Source of the DNA: Bacteroidota bacterium
GTDB lineage: Bacteria > Bacteroidota > Bacteroidia > Chitinophagales > Chitinophagaceae
Assembly: GCA_018267915.1 (NCBI GenBank)
Contig: JAFDXN010000058.1
Coordinates: forward strand, 1 to 64,000
Direction of reading: 5' to 3'
DNA length: 64,000 bases
Shown: positions 17,555-25,573 of the stretch, one piece after another
How positions within the stretch are numbered: the stretch's first letter is position 1
Layout: each line of letters begins with the position of its first letter
Translations under genes and position numbers: made by a program
Notes under the pieces: model-generated
The model's database searches: none
What the model saw: the letters and a program-made list of their open reading frames with translations, nothing else
Told to the model about the DNA's origin: nothing

Positions 17555-17559
17555 CCTTG

Positions 17560-17633
17560 TAGCGAGATCGGGAGTTGAACCCGAGACCTCAGGGTTATGA
17601 ATCCTGCGCTCTAACCGCCTGAGCTACCTCGCC
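17560..17633 (-). tRNA. tRNA-Met (anticodon CAT)
   Basis: The minus strand gives GGCGAGG as 5' acceptor strand, a D arm with GCTC...GAGC, an anticodon arm CAGGA-TTCATAA-CCCTG, the variable loop AGGTC, a T arm TCGGG-TTCAACT-CCCGA and the 3' acceptor strand TCTCGCT plus A. The anticodon is CAT. The first acceptor pair is G-U and the pair closing the anticodon loop is A-C. A G1-U72 wobble is not the C1-A72 mismatch of initiators, so an elongator Met tRNA is more likely, though a C34-modified Ile tRNA cannot be excluded by eye. CCA is not encoded. Confidence 0.92.
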
Positions 17634-17831
17634 AAAAATGGTGGGCAAAGGTATGTTTTTTGGCGGAAAAGGAGAACTATTCTCTAAAAAATGTTAAGAA
17701 CATCGTTCGGATAGTTCTTTCAGTGTTATCATTGGCGAAATATCTATCTTTTACTGTTATAAGCGCCAGGTCGGGTTCTGCCAGCATATTCCACAGGTCC
17801 GCCAAGCCTCCATTCTTTTTATATTTACGGC

Positions 17832-19250
17832 ATGCGCAGTGTTTTCTGTTTCTTTTTATTGCTTTCTATTTGCATTTCTTCATGCAGTTCAGCAGGTGAA
17901 GATGGCACCGGAAATAAGCCGGATTCAAGCGCTGCAAATGCAGCCCCGGTCTTCGATAGTTCACTGCCCAAGGGCAAGTTAATAGATAGCCTTGCCTGCA
18001 AAAAAGCAGCCGATCAGACCTATGCGCTCTACCTGCCGTCGTCATACGCTTCAGACAAAAGTTACCCATGCATTTATTTTTTCGATGCACACAGGCGCGG
18101 CGGGCTGCCTATTAACATGTACAAACGGATCGCAGAAAAATATGGCTTTGTGCTCATCGGCTCCAACAATTCGAAAAATGGATTACAATGGCCGGAGGCG
18201 CACGAAATAGCTAAGGCAATGATGGACGATAGCCGGAGCCGCATAAATATTGATCCTTATCGTATTTATACAGCCGGCTTCTCCGGTGGCTCCCGGGTGG
18301 CATGTGCACTGGCTATGCAGGATGGTGGTGTCGCCGCCGTGCTGGGTATCGCGGCAGCTTACCCGGCAGAGCAAGGCACACAAAGCAAATTTGACTACTT
18401 CGGAATGGTAGGTGATCGTGATTTCAACCTTAACGAAATGCGGCAGTGGGATGCCTCACTGGACCAAAATGGAATGGCGCATCAACTGCTGACATCAGGC
18501 GCCACACATGGCTGGGCCTCTGCCGATGATATGGAGATGGCCATGTTATGGATACAGGCAAGGGCAATGAAAAACCAGAAGCAGCCGCGGAATGACAGCT
18601 TGCTAATGGCAATACAGAGCGAATACAAAAGGCGTATTGCAGCAATGAAACAAGCAGGCGACTGGATAAAGCTGCATGAATTACTCAGTGGCATAGTGGA
18701 AGCGCTGGATGGGCTAAATAATATAACGGCCTGGAAAAAGGAATTAACAGACCTCCAAAATAACGCGGCATACAAACAGGCCGTGCAAAAGCAATCACAA
18801 TTACAACTGGAGGAACAAACGCAGCAGCGGGAGTTCGGCGGTACATTTGCATCGAAAGATGAAATGTATTGGACAGCGAAGATTGCCACGCTAAAGGCAG
18901 TAAGACCGCTACAAGAATCGCAAATGAATGGCAGGCTCCTCGCATATCTCGGTTTTGTGGCCTATATGAATGCTAATAATGCCTTAAAAGCCGCAGACTT
19001 AAATAATTCGTCGAAAGCCATCCATATATTTCGTTTAGCTGATCCCAAAAATCCTGACGGTGCTTATCTGCAGGCGGTTTATGAGCTGTCGATGGGTGAT
19101 AAAGATGACGCCCTGAAATCGCTCCGCGAAGCAGTGAGATTGGGTTATAACGACGTAGGACAGTTGAAAACCGATCAGGCTCTTGCATCTATAAGAACTG
19201 ATGCGTCATTTGCAGGAATAGTGGCAGTTGCAGCAACAAATGCAAAGTGA
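17832..19250 (+). CDS. Lipoprotein with alpha/beta-hydrolase (esterase-like) domain
   Basis: 472 residues. MRSVFCFFLLLSICISSCSS is a lipoprotein signal with the lipid-carrying Cys near position 18. Residues about 55-240 resemble the PHB-depolymerase/feruloyl-esterase type hydrolases: YPCIYFFDAHRRGG, IDPYRIYTAGFSGGSRVA (nucleophile Ser in G-F-S-G-G) and a late His in GATHGW. The second half (about 250-470) is helical with TPR-like repeats near the end (ALKSLREAVRLGYNDVGQL). Probably a periplasmic or surface esterase; substrate unknown. An unrelated terminator follows. Confidence 0.7.
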   Translation: MRSVFCFFLLLSICISSCSSAGEDGTGNKPDSSAANAAPVFDSSLPKGKLIDSLACKKAADQTYALYLPSSYASDKSYPCIYFFDAHRRGGLPINMYKRIAEKYGFVLIGSNNSKNGLQWPEAHEIAKAMMDDSRSRINIDPYRIYTAGFSGGSRVACALAMQDGGVAAVLGIAAAYPAEQGTQSKFDYFGMVGDRDFNLNEMRQWDASLDQNGMAHQLLTSGATHGWASADDMEMAMLWIQARAMKNQKQPRNDSLLMAIQSEYKRRIAAMKQAGDWIKLHELLSGIVEALDGLNNITAWKKELTDLQNNAAYKQAVQKQSQLQLEEQTQQREFGGTFASKDEMYWTAKIATLKAVRPLQESQMNGRLLAYLGFVAYMNANNALKAADLNNSSKAIHIFRLADPKNPDGAYLQAVYELSMGDKDDALKSLREAVRLGYNDVGQLKTDQALASIRTDASFAGIVAVAATNAK

Positions 19251-19263
19251 CAGGCTAAAACAA

Positions 19264-19299
19264 AAGGAGCGTATCATCACCAGTGATGTTACGCTCCTT
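19264..19299. terminator. Long hairpin terminator between convergent genes
   Basis: AAGGAGCGTA and TACGCTCCTT pair, and inside them CATCAC pairs with GTGATG, giving a 16-bp stem with one mismatch and a 2-base loop. It lies 13 bases after the esterase stop and in front of a minus-strand reading frame end; there is no strong T-run, so it may act mainly as an RNA 3' end stabiliser. Confidence 0.65.
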
Positions 19300-19320
19300 C
19301 GCTAAGACTATTGGTTAGCC

Positions 19321-19520
19321 TTACTTACCTCCGCCACGGCCACTGTTAGCCCGGTTCGAAGAGTTGCTTTGGCTACCAGGCTTGCGTGTCCTTTCCTGTT
19401 CGGCCTCGCGTCCCAATTCGTCCAGCGATTGGTCGTTGCGCATGTCATCATTGCTCACTGATTGCTTTTGGCCCTTCTTGACGTCTTGTCATCATTGTGG
19501 CCTTTGCTATTCCTTGCCAT
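19321..19520 (-). pseudogene. Small charged protein gene with a one-base frameshift
   Basis: From ATG at 19518-19520 the minus strand reads MARNSKGHNDDK, then runs into a stop in its own frame. In another frame the sequence continues naturally as DVKKGQKQSVSNDDMRNDQS, LDELGREAEQERTRKPGSQ and a Ser/Asn/Gly-rich end GRGGGK before TAA (19321-19323). The total of 200 bases is one short of a multiple of three, so loss of one base near GACAAGACGTC explains it. The intact form would be a hydrophilic, basic protein of about 66 residues. Not recognised; resembles small stress or general hydrophilic proteins only in composition. Confidence 0.55.
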
Positions 19521-19630
19521 AACATAAACATTTAAGGTTCAGCCCGTACGCTACAAAAATATGCCAGCAGAAGCCCTTTTAACACTTCTGTTGGCATAAT
19601 CTTTTCTTTTTGTTTCGTTGAGGCATAACG

Positions 19631-20407
19631 ATGAAAAAGAAAGCATTACAAGCAGCAGAAACTTTGACGCCCGTCAACGATAAGAAAGCTGAAGCGAACG
19701 CCTTTTACAAGGAAGCCATAAAGCTACTGAACGAAAGTGGGGTTCCGTATCTTTTGGGGGGAGGCTTCGCAGTGAGGCAATACACAGGCATAATAAGGGA
19801 TACAAAAGACCTCGATATATTTTGCAAAGCGGTAGATTATCCTTTAATACTGAAGTTCTTCAACGACAAGGGCTTCGAGGTGGTGCAATACGACGTACGT
19901 TGGCTTGCTAAGATATTTAAGGGCGAACATTTCATCGACATCATCTTTGATTCCGTGAATAATGTTTGCACAGTCGATGATACTTGGTTCGAGCATGCGC
20001 AGGATGGCGAATACGAAGGACTGCCCGTAAAATACATGGCCGCCGAAGAATTGGTATGGTGCAAGACGTATGTGCAAAACCGTGAGCGTTTCGATGGGGC
20101 CGACGTCAATCACGTCATTCTCCGTTATGGCAAGCAGCTCGACTGGCACCGCATCCTCCACCGCCTCGACAGGCACTGGCACTTGTTGTTGGCCGAGATC
20201 ATCAATTTCCAGTTTGTTTACCCTTATGACTATCACGACCTGATACCTCGCTGGCTGTTTGACGAGCTAATGAAGCGCGCACAAATGCAATACGAATTGC
20301 CGCCGCCAATGCAGCGCGTTTGCCGTGGCCCTATGATCGATAATACTCAGTATAGCGTGGATATCAAGCAATGGGATTATAAGTCGTACACTATCATAAC
20401 TATATAG
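19631..20407 (+). CDS. Nucleotidyltransferase-fold protein
   Basis: 258 residues. LLGGGFAVRQYTG followed by RDTKDLDIFCK gives the Gly-Gly/Asp-x-Asp pattern of nucleotidyltransferase-like proteins (the group annotated as putative nucleotidyltransferases near DUF6036), with a possible third acidic residue in FIDIIFD. The C-terminal half is helical and includes DRHWHLLLAEIINFQFVYP. Members may transfer nucleotides to small molecules or proteins; no toxin partner is evident here. The stop is directly followed by the phosphoesterase start (ATG 20409), so the two are coupled. Confidence 0.65.
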   Translation: MKKKALQAAETLTPVNDKKAEANAFYKEAIKLLNESGVPYLLGGGFAVRQYTGIIRDTKDLDIFCKAVDYPLILKFFNDKGFEVVQYDVRWLAKIFKGEHFIDIIFDSVNNVCTVDDTWFEHAQDGEYEGLPVKYMAAEELVWCKTYVQNRERFDGADVNHVILRYGKQLDWHRILHRLDRHWHLLLAEIINFQFVYPYDYHDLIPRWLFDELMKRAQMQYELPPPMQRVCRGPMIDNTQYSVDIKQWDYKSYTIITI

Positions 20408-20408
20408 T

Positions 20409-21155
20409 ATGGCTGAAGCAACAAAAAAGGTACGCATAGCCGCCCTCGCCGATTTGCACGTTACAGAAGGCGACAAAGGCAAGTGGGCGCCGCTGTTCAA
20501 AGAGATATCGCAAAACGCGGATGTTATGCTGGTGTGTGGTGATCTCACCAATACAGGAGATGAATTTGAAGCGCAGGTGCTGGCCGAGGAGTTTAAAGCA
20601 TGCGCTATTCCCGTTGTTGGTGTTTTGGGCAACCATGACTACGAAAAAAACCGTCACAAGCTGGTGCGCCAGATGTTGCAAAGCCCCAACGTGCACATAT
20701 TGGATGGTGAGTGTATTACAATAGCAGGCATTGGGTTCGCCGGGGTAAAAGGCTTTGGCGGTGGTTTCGATAAACGTATGCTCTCCATGTTCGGCGAGGG
20801 AGCCATGAAGGCATTTGTGCAGGAGGCAGTAGATGAAGCCTTGCATCTCGACCGCGCCCTGGCCCGTCTTGAACAGGAGAACGCAAATATCAAGAAGATC
20901 GCCATCATGCACTATTCTCCCATAAAGGCAACAGTTGTGGGCGAGCCCGAAGAGATATACCCGTTTCTCGGCTCCTCGCGGTTGGCTGAGCCTTTGCATG
21001 GTCGGAGCGTTGTCGCAGCCTTCCACGGCCATGCGCACGCCGGCACGTTAGAGGGTCAGACAGCGGGCGGTGTAAAGGTCTTCAACGTAGCCAGACATAT
21101 CCTCCAGAAAGCCGGTTACGAACATCCTTATTATCTCTACGAAATAGAGCCATAA
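20409..21155 (+). CDS. Calcineurin-type metallophosphoesterase
   Basis: 248 residues with all the motifs of the family: ALADLHV (D-x-H), VCGDLTNTGD (G-D), LGNHDYE (G-N-H-D), the MHYSP histidine, and FHGHAHAG (G-H-x-H). These ligate two metal ions that activate water for phosphomonoester or diester hydrolysis. It is cytosolic (no signal). It starts one base after the nucleotidyltransferase gene, which suggests that the two act together, perhaps adding and removing a nucleotide or phosphate; that is inference only. Confidence 0.85.
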   Translation: MAEATKKVRIAALADLHVTEGDKGKWAPLFKEISQNADVMLVCGDLTNTGDEFEAQVLAEEFKACAIPVVGVLGNHDYEKNRHKLVRQMLQSPNVHILDGECITIAGIGFAGVKGFGGGFDKRMLSMFGEGAMKAFVQEAVDEALHLDRALARLEQENANIKKIAIMHYSPIKATVVGEPEEIYPFLGSSRLAEPLHGRSVVAAFHGHAHAGTLEGQTAGGVKVFNVARHILQKAGYEHPYYLYEIEP

Positions 21156-21189
21156 CCCATACTTATTAGCTATTGTGTAACTTGCAGTC

Positions 21190-21756
21190 GTGCACCTCTA
21201 TATCAAGAACATGGTCTGCAATCGCTGCATTATGGTGGTGAAGTCCGAAATGGAAAAACTCGGACTGCATCCGGAGCAGGTGACGCTGGGCGAGGTCTTG
21301 TTAAAGGAAGCGCAGTTGTCGGCGATACAGCAAGCGGATCTTGAAAAGGCCTTGCAACAAGCCGGCTTTGAATTAATCAACGATCGCAACAGCCGCATCA
21401 TAGAGAAGATCAAGAACGTTATTATTAATCACGTACATCATAGCAGCGACGAGCTACGACTGAAATTCAGTGCTTTGATAGCCTCCGAGTTGCATCACGA
21501 TTACTCCTATCTCAGTAAGCTCTTCTCTGACGTGGAAGGCACTACGATCGAACAATACATTATCAATCAGAAAATTGAGAAAGTAAAAGAACTACTTGTT
21601 TACGATGAGCTTTCCCTTACCCAGATAGCCGACCAGATGGGTTATAGCAGTGTAGCCCATCTCTCATCACAGTTCAAAAAGGTAACGGGCTTGCGTCCCA
21701 GCCATTTTAAAAGCATTGGCAGCAAAATGCGCAAACCGCTCGACGGAATAGCCTGA
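21190..21756 (+). CDS. AraC-type regulator with an HMA-like N-terminus next to copA
   Basis: 188 residues. The start is taken at GTG 21190. The first 70 residues look like a small ferredoxin-like domain with MVCNRC (C10, C13) where heavy-metal-associated domains have the metal-binding C-x-x-C, and FELINDRNSRII at its end. Residues about 75-180 are an AraC/XylS DNA-binding domain (YSYLSKLFSDVEGTTIEQYI ... SLTQIADQMGYSSVAHLSSQFKKVTG). It lies 64 bases upstream of the copper ATPase gene in the same direction. The likely role is to sense copper or a similar metal through the Cys pair and to control copA; this fits context but is not proven. Confidence 0.75.
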   Translation: MHLYIKNMVCNRCIMVVKSEMEKLGLHPEQVTLGEVLLKEAQLSAIQQADLEKALQQAGFELINDRNSRIIEKIKNVIINHVHHSSDELRLKFSALIASELHHDYSYLSKLFSDVEGTTIEQYIINQKIEKVKELLVYDELSLTQIADQMGYSSVAHLSSQFKKVTGLRPSHFKSIGSKMRKPLDGIA

Positions 21757-21820
21757 TATAAGTTTTTACCACAATTCTATAAGAGCGCTTTCCGGTCAAT
21801 AGCGGAACTTTGTATTCGCA

Positions 21821-24043
21821 ATGGAAACAAAGACCATTAAAAAGATATTCCCCGTTACAGGCATGACCTGCGCTTCTTGCGTGGCAAGCGTCGAAAAGAC
21901 ACTTAAGGCACAAAAGGGAGTCGCCAATGCCGTGGTAAACCTCGCCAATAACAGTGCAACCGTCGAATACGATCCCGCGCTCATAGACCCGACCGGTCTG
22001 AAGAAAGCCGTGCAGTCCATTGGCTACAATATGGTCACCGCTGATGCTGCTGAGGCGAAACACCACCTGGAGCATCATCAGCAGGTAAACTATCGGTCGT
22101 TGAAGCGCCGAACACTCTTGTCGGTTATTTTTAGTGCACCGCTTTTTATCCTTGGGATGTTCTTCATGCACCTTCCTTTGGTCAATTACATCATGTGGAT
22201 ATTGGCGACGCCTGTCGTTTTTGTGTTCGGCAGGCAGTTTTTCCAGGGAGCGTGGAAGCAGGCCCGGCATGGTACTGCCAATATGGATACGCTCATAGCT
22301 ATGGGCACAGGGGTAGCTTATCTCTTCAGTGTTTTTAATGTGCTGTATCCCCAATACTGGCACAGCCGTGGTTTGCATGCCGACGTCTATTTCGAAGCTT
22401 CAGCGCTCATTATCACATTCATTCTCATAGGCAAGGTTTTGGAAGAACGCGCCAAAGCCAACACTTCGTCCGCTATTAAAAAGCTAATGGGCCTGCAGCC
22501 CGACTCTGTCACCTGTGTATATGGAGGTTACAACCTTAAAATGCCTTTAGCACAGGTAAAAGTTGGCGACATATTGCTGGTAAAACCCGGTGAAAGAATT
22601 CCCGTTGACGGAGCTTTGACCGAAGGTAGTTCCTATGTCGATGAAAGCATGATCTCTGGGGAGCCCGTCCCCGTGTTGAAAGAGAAGGGCGACAAAGTAA
22701 TAGCCGGTACTATCAATCAAAAAGGTAGTTTCCAGTTCGAGGCACAAGGTGTCGGTAGCGATACAATGTTAGCCCGCATCATCAAAATGGTGGAGGAAGC
22801 CCAGGGCAGCAAAGCGCCTGTGCAAAACCTGGTCGATAAGATAGCTGCAGTTTTTGTTCCCGCGGTCATCGCGATAGCGATAGTGAGCCTTATCGCCTGG
22901 TCAGTATGGGGTGGTGAAAATGGTTTCTCTCATGGCCTGCTGGCTATGATATCGGTATTGGTCGTGGCTTGTCCTTGTGCATTGGGCTTAGCCACACCTA
23001 CAGCAATAATGGTAGGTGTCGGCAAGGGCGCCGATAATGGCATTCTGATCAAGGACGCTGAAAGCCTCGAGCTTGCTTACAGAGTCAATGCAATGGTATT
23101 GGATAAAACAGGTACTATTACCGTTGGCAAACCCGAAGTACTGAATATTGCGTGGAAGGACGAGGCAGACAGCAAAAGCCTCGCTGCAGTGTTACGTGGC
23201 ATAGAGTCTCGCTCAGAGCATCCTTTAGCCGATGCTATCGTTCAATACCTGCATACGAAGGAAATCGAAGCGATGCAGTCCGATAGCTTCGAAAGCATAA
23301 CAGGCAAAGGCATCACTGCAATATACGGGAGCAAAAAATACTTTGTCGGGAGCTACACCTTTATCAATGAACAGAAGGTATCCATACCGGCTAAGCTTCA
23401 GCAGCAAGCCGATACATGGTTAGCTGATGCAAACACCGTCATTTGGTTTGCCGATGAGTTGACGGCCCTGGCAGCGATAGCAATCAGTGATAAAATAAAA
23501 GAAAGCTCACCGGCTGCTGTTTCTCAACTACAGGAGATGGGCATCGATGTCTATATGCTCACCGGCGATAACGATCAGACCGCTAAAGCGATTGCATCAA
23601 AGGCGGGTATCAGCAACTATAAGGCTGCTATGTCTCCATCAGCGAAAGCAGATTTTGTAAAGCAGCTACAGGCCTCCGGCAGAGTTGTGGCCATGGCGGG
23701 AGATGGCATCAACGACAGCCAGGCCCTTGCCCAGGCCGATGTAAGTATCGCCATGGGCCGAGGTGCGGATATCGCTATGGACATAGCAAAAATGACACTA
23801 CTCTCGTCTGATCTCTTAGCGCTCCCCAAAGCCATGAAACTCTCAGCGAAGACAGTTCAACTTATCCGGCAAAATCTGTTCTGGGCTTTCATATATAACG
23901 TCATTGGCATCCCCATAGCCGCGGGCGCACTCTATCCCATAAACGGCTTCCTGCTCAACCCCATGATCGCAGGTGCGGCCATGGCCCTAAGCTCTGTCTC
24001 TGTAGTCACTAATAGCCTAAGAATCAAGCTTGTCAAGTTTTAA
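21821..24043 (+). CDS. copA: Copper-translocating P1B-type ATPase
   Basis: 740 residues. An N-terminal HMA domain has GMTCASC (C17, C20). The membrane-bound core has the actuator TGES-like segment (SMISGEPVPV), the transmembrane CPC motif at 384-386 (VVACPCALGLATPTA), the phosphorylated Asp 428 in DKTGT, the HP motif in SRSEHPLA, the hinge GDGIND and a C-terminal pair of helices with the conserved N and MSS-like segment (MALSSVSVVTNSLR). It exports Cu(I) from the cytoplasm using ATP. Preceded by its probable regulator. Confidence 0.95.
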   Translation: METKTIKKIFPVTGMTCASCVASVEKTLKAQKGVANAVVNLANNSATVEYDPALIDPTGLKKAVQSIGYNMVTADAAEAKHHLEHHQQVNYRSLKRRTLLSVIFSAPLFILGMFFMHLPLVNYIMWILATPVVFVFGRQFFQGAWKQARHGTANMDTLIAMGTGVAYLFSVFNVLYPQYWHSRGLHADVYFEASALIITFILIGKVLEERAKANTSSAIKKLMGLQPDSVTCVYGGYNLKMPLAQVKVGDILLVKPGERIPVDGALTEGSSYVDESMISGEPVPVLKEKGDKVIAGTINQKGSFQFEAQGVGSDTMLARIIKMVEEAQGSKAPVQNLVDKIAAVFVPAVIAIAIVSLIAWSVWGGENGFSHGLLAMISVLVVACPCALGLATPTAIMVGVGKGADNGILIKDAESLELAYRVNAMVLDKTGTITVGKPEVLNIAWKDEADSKSLAAVLRGIESRSEHPLADAIVQYLHTKEIEAMQSDSFESITGKGITAIYGSKKYFVGSYTFINEQKVSIPAKLQQQADTWLADANTVIWFADELTALAAIAISDKIKESSPAAVSQLQEMGIDVYMLTGDNDQTAKAIASKAGISNYKAAMSPSAKADFVKQLQASGRVVAMAGDGINDSQALAQADVSIAMGRGADIAMDIAKMTLLSSDLLALPKAMKLSAKTVQLIRQNLFWAFIYNVIGIPIAAGALYPINGFLLNPMIAGAAMALSSVSVVTNSLRIKLVKF

Positions 24044-24058
24044 GGCAGACAATTTTCC

Positions 24059-24096
24059 AAATAATTCAACAAAATGTGCAATTATTTGACAAAATG
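24059..24096 (+). promoter_or_regulatory. Possible operator in front of the Y-family polymerase gene
   Basis: Two 12-base direct repeats, TTCAACAAAATG (24065-24076) and TTTGACAAAATG (24085-24096), start 20 bases apart, about two helical turns. An inverted repeat AAATAATT/AATTATTT spans 24059-24087 and overlaps them. The block lies 20-58 bases before the start codon. It could bind a damage-response regulator, but no known Bacteroidota SOS box is matched with certainty. Confidence 0.4.
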
Positions 24097-24116
24097 CCAT
24101 TATCTTAGTGCTGTAA

Positions 24117-25514
24117 ATGGCATTTGCAGCTCAAAATATCATTGGCACAGGCATTGCTCCGAAGGTTAAAGAAACATCGGCCTTTAAGAGCTATCGGCAG
24201 AACAATGTGGCTACCGACACCGGGGCGGTGCTCATGTATCTCGACATGAACAGCTTCTTCGCCACCTGCGAGCAGCAGGCAAATCCGGAGCTGAGAGGCA
24301 AGCCCATCGGTGTCACTACCCATAATAGTCCGTTCTCAACCGTTATTGCACCGTCTATCGAAGCCAAGAAATTTGGAGTTAAAACGGGTATGAGGCTTAA
24401 TGAATGCCGGGAGCTTTGTCCGGAGATCATTCCGGTCCAGACACACCCTCCTTATTATCGCCGCATCCATGTCGATATTATGGAGATCCTTCATCGTTAT
24501 TGCGACGATGTGCTGGCCAAAAGTATCGATGAGGCGGTGGCTAATTTTACCTCCTATCGACTGGTCTATAAAGATTTTATCGCGGTCGCTAAACAGATCA
24601 AGCAGGATATCGCGGAGAAATACGATTACCTGCGTTGCTCCATAGGCATAGCCCCTAATACCTTCCTCGCCAAGCTGGGCACGGAACTGCAAAAGCCTGA
24701 TGGCTTGATACAGATAACCCCTGATAATATCGATGGCTACCTGGCCGGGCTAAGGCTCACCGATCTCCCCGGCATCGCCAGCCGCAACGAACGGCGCTTA
24801 CTCATGATCGGTATCAAAAGCCCGCTGGAGATGCGCCATGCTTCTGAGGCATTATTGCGCAAAGCATTCGGTGGTGTGGTGGGCAACTACTGGCATCGCA
24901 GGCTCAACTTTGCGGAGGTCGATCAGTACAGCAATGGCCTCAACCGCACCATGAGCGCTACCCGCACGGTGTCGCGCGAGCAGCGCGAGTCAAAACAAGC
25001 GCTCGACTCCTTATTGATATCACTGTGCACCCGGCTCGAGCAGCGCATGGTGAAGATGGACCTGTTTTGCAAAGAGGCTTCTTTCTTTATCCGCTACCGC
25101 AACAATACAGGCTGGGATACTAAAATAAAATTTGCACAGCCGATACAGGATGCTATGGAACTGCGCAGCTATATCCTGGAGCGAATCCATGATTTTGAAA
25201 AGAGCAATAACAAAATCATGTTCAATAATAATACGCTTAGCATGGGTGTCGGTGTGCAAGGATTTATGCTGGGTAGTGTCATGCAATATAGCCTTTTCGA
25301 TAACCGCATCCTGAAAGACAAGGTGCGCAAGGTGATGTACAACATAAAAGACAAGTACGGTAAGAACACCGTCCGCAAAGGATGTGAACTGTTTGATCCG
25401 CATGCTATGAGAGACGCCATCGGCTTCGGCTCTGTAAAAGATATGTTCATGGTTCACGACGATGGCGAGACATCGGTAAGGAACCCATATTTACTTGAAG
25501 ACGAAGACTGGTAA
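24117..25514 (+). CDS. Y-family translesion DNA polymerase (DinB/UmuC group)
   Basis: 465 residues. After a non-homologous 35-residue leader come LMYLDMNSFFATCEQQANP (first catalytic Asp and steric-gate Phe region), KSIDEAVANF (catalytic Asp-Glu), a thumb with helix-hairpin-helix-like segment DLPGIASRNERRLLMIGI, and the little finger. At 390-395 is QYSLFD, which fits the Q-x-x-L-F clamp-binding pattern. Longer than standard Pol IV by a C-terminal tail with FGSVKDMFMVHDD, and thus closer to the UmuC/ImuB-like side. It copies damaged DNA. Followed after 59 bases by the radical SAM gene in the same direction. Confidence 0.85.
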   Translation: MAFAAQNIIGTGIAPKVKETSAFKSYRQNNVATDTGAVLMYLDMNSFFATCEQQANPELRGKPIGVTTHNSPFSTVIAPSIEAKKFGVKTGMRLNECRELCPEIIPVQTHPPYYRRIHVDIMEILHRYCDDVLAKSIDEAVANFTSYRLVYKDFIAVAKQIKQDIAEKYDYLRCSIGIAPNTFLAKLGTELQKPDGLIQITPDNIDGYLAGLRLTDLPGIASRNERRLLMIGIKSPLEMRHASEALLRKAFGGVVGNYWHRRLNFAEVDQYSNGLNRTMSATRTVSREQRESKQALDSLLISLCTRLEQRMVKMDLFCKEASFFIRYRNNTGWDTKIKFAQPIQDAMELRSYILERIHDFEKSNNKIMFNNNTLSMGVGVQGFMLGSVMQYSLFDNRILKDKVRKVMYNIKDKYGKNTVRKGCELFDPHAMRDAIGFGSVKDMFMVHDDGETSVRNPYLLEDEDW

Positions 25515-25530
25515 TAAATATAGTGAATGC

Positions 25531-25560
25531 CGCTTTGCGTCTTTGCGTCTTTGCGGTTAA
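25531..25560. repeat. Dispersed repeat, CTTTGCGTCTTTGCG type
   Basis: CGCTTTGCGTCTTTGCGTC followed by TTTGCGGTTAA is the inverted counterpart of the element at 10674-10702 and contains an internal 9-base tandem (TTTGCGTCT). It occupies half of the gap between polymerase and radical SAM genes and ends 13 bases before the latter's ATG. Confidence 0.6.
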
Positions 25561-25573
25561 ATAATTTACAACG

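Noticed and set aside
17660..17899. Plus-strand frame of 79 codons before the esterase gene
   Set aside because: Overlaps the esterase start in another frame, has no family features and an unlikely composition.
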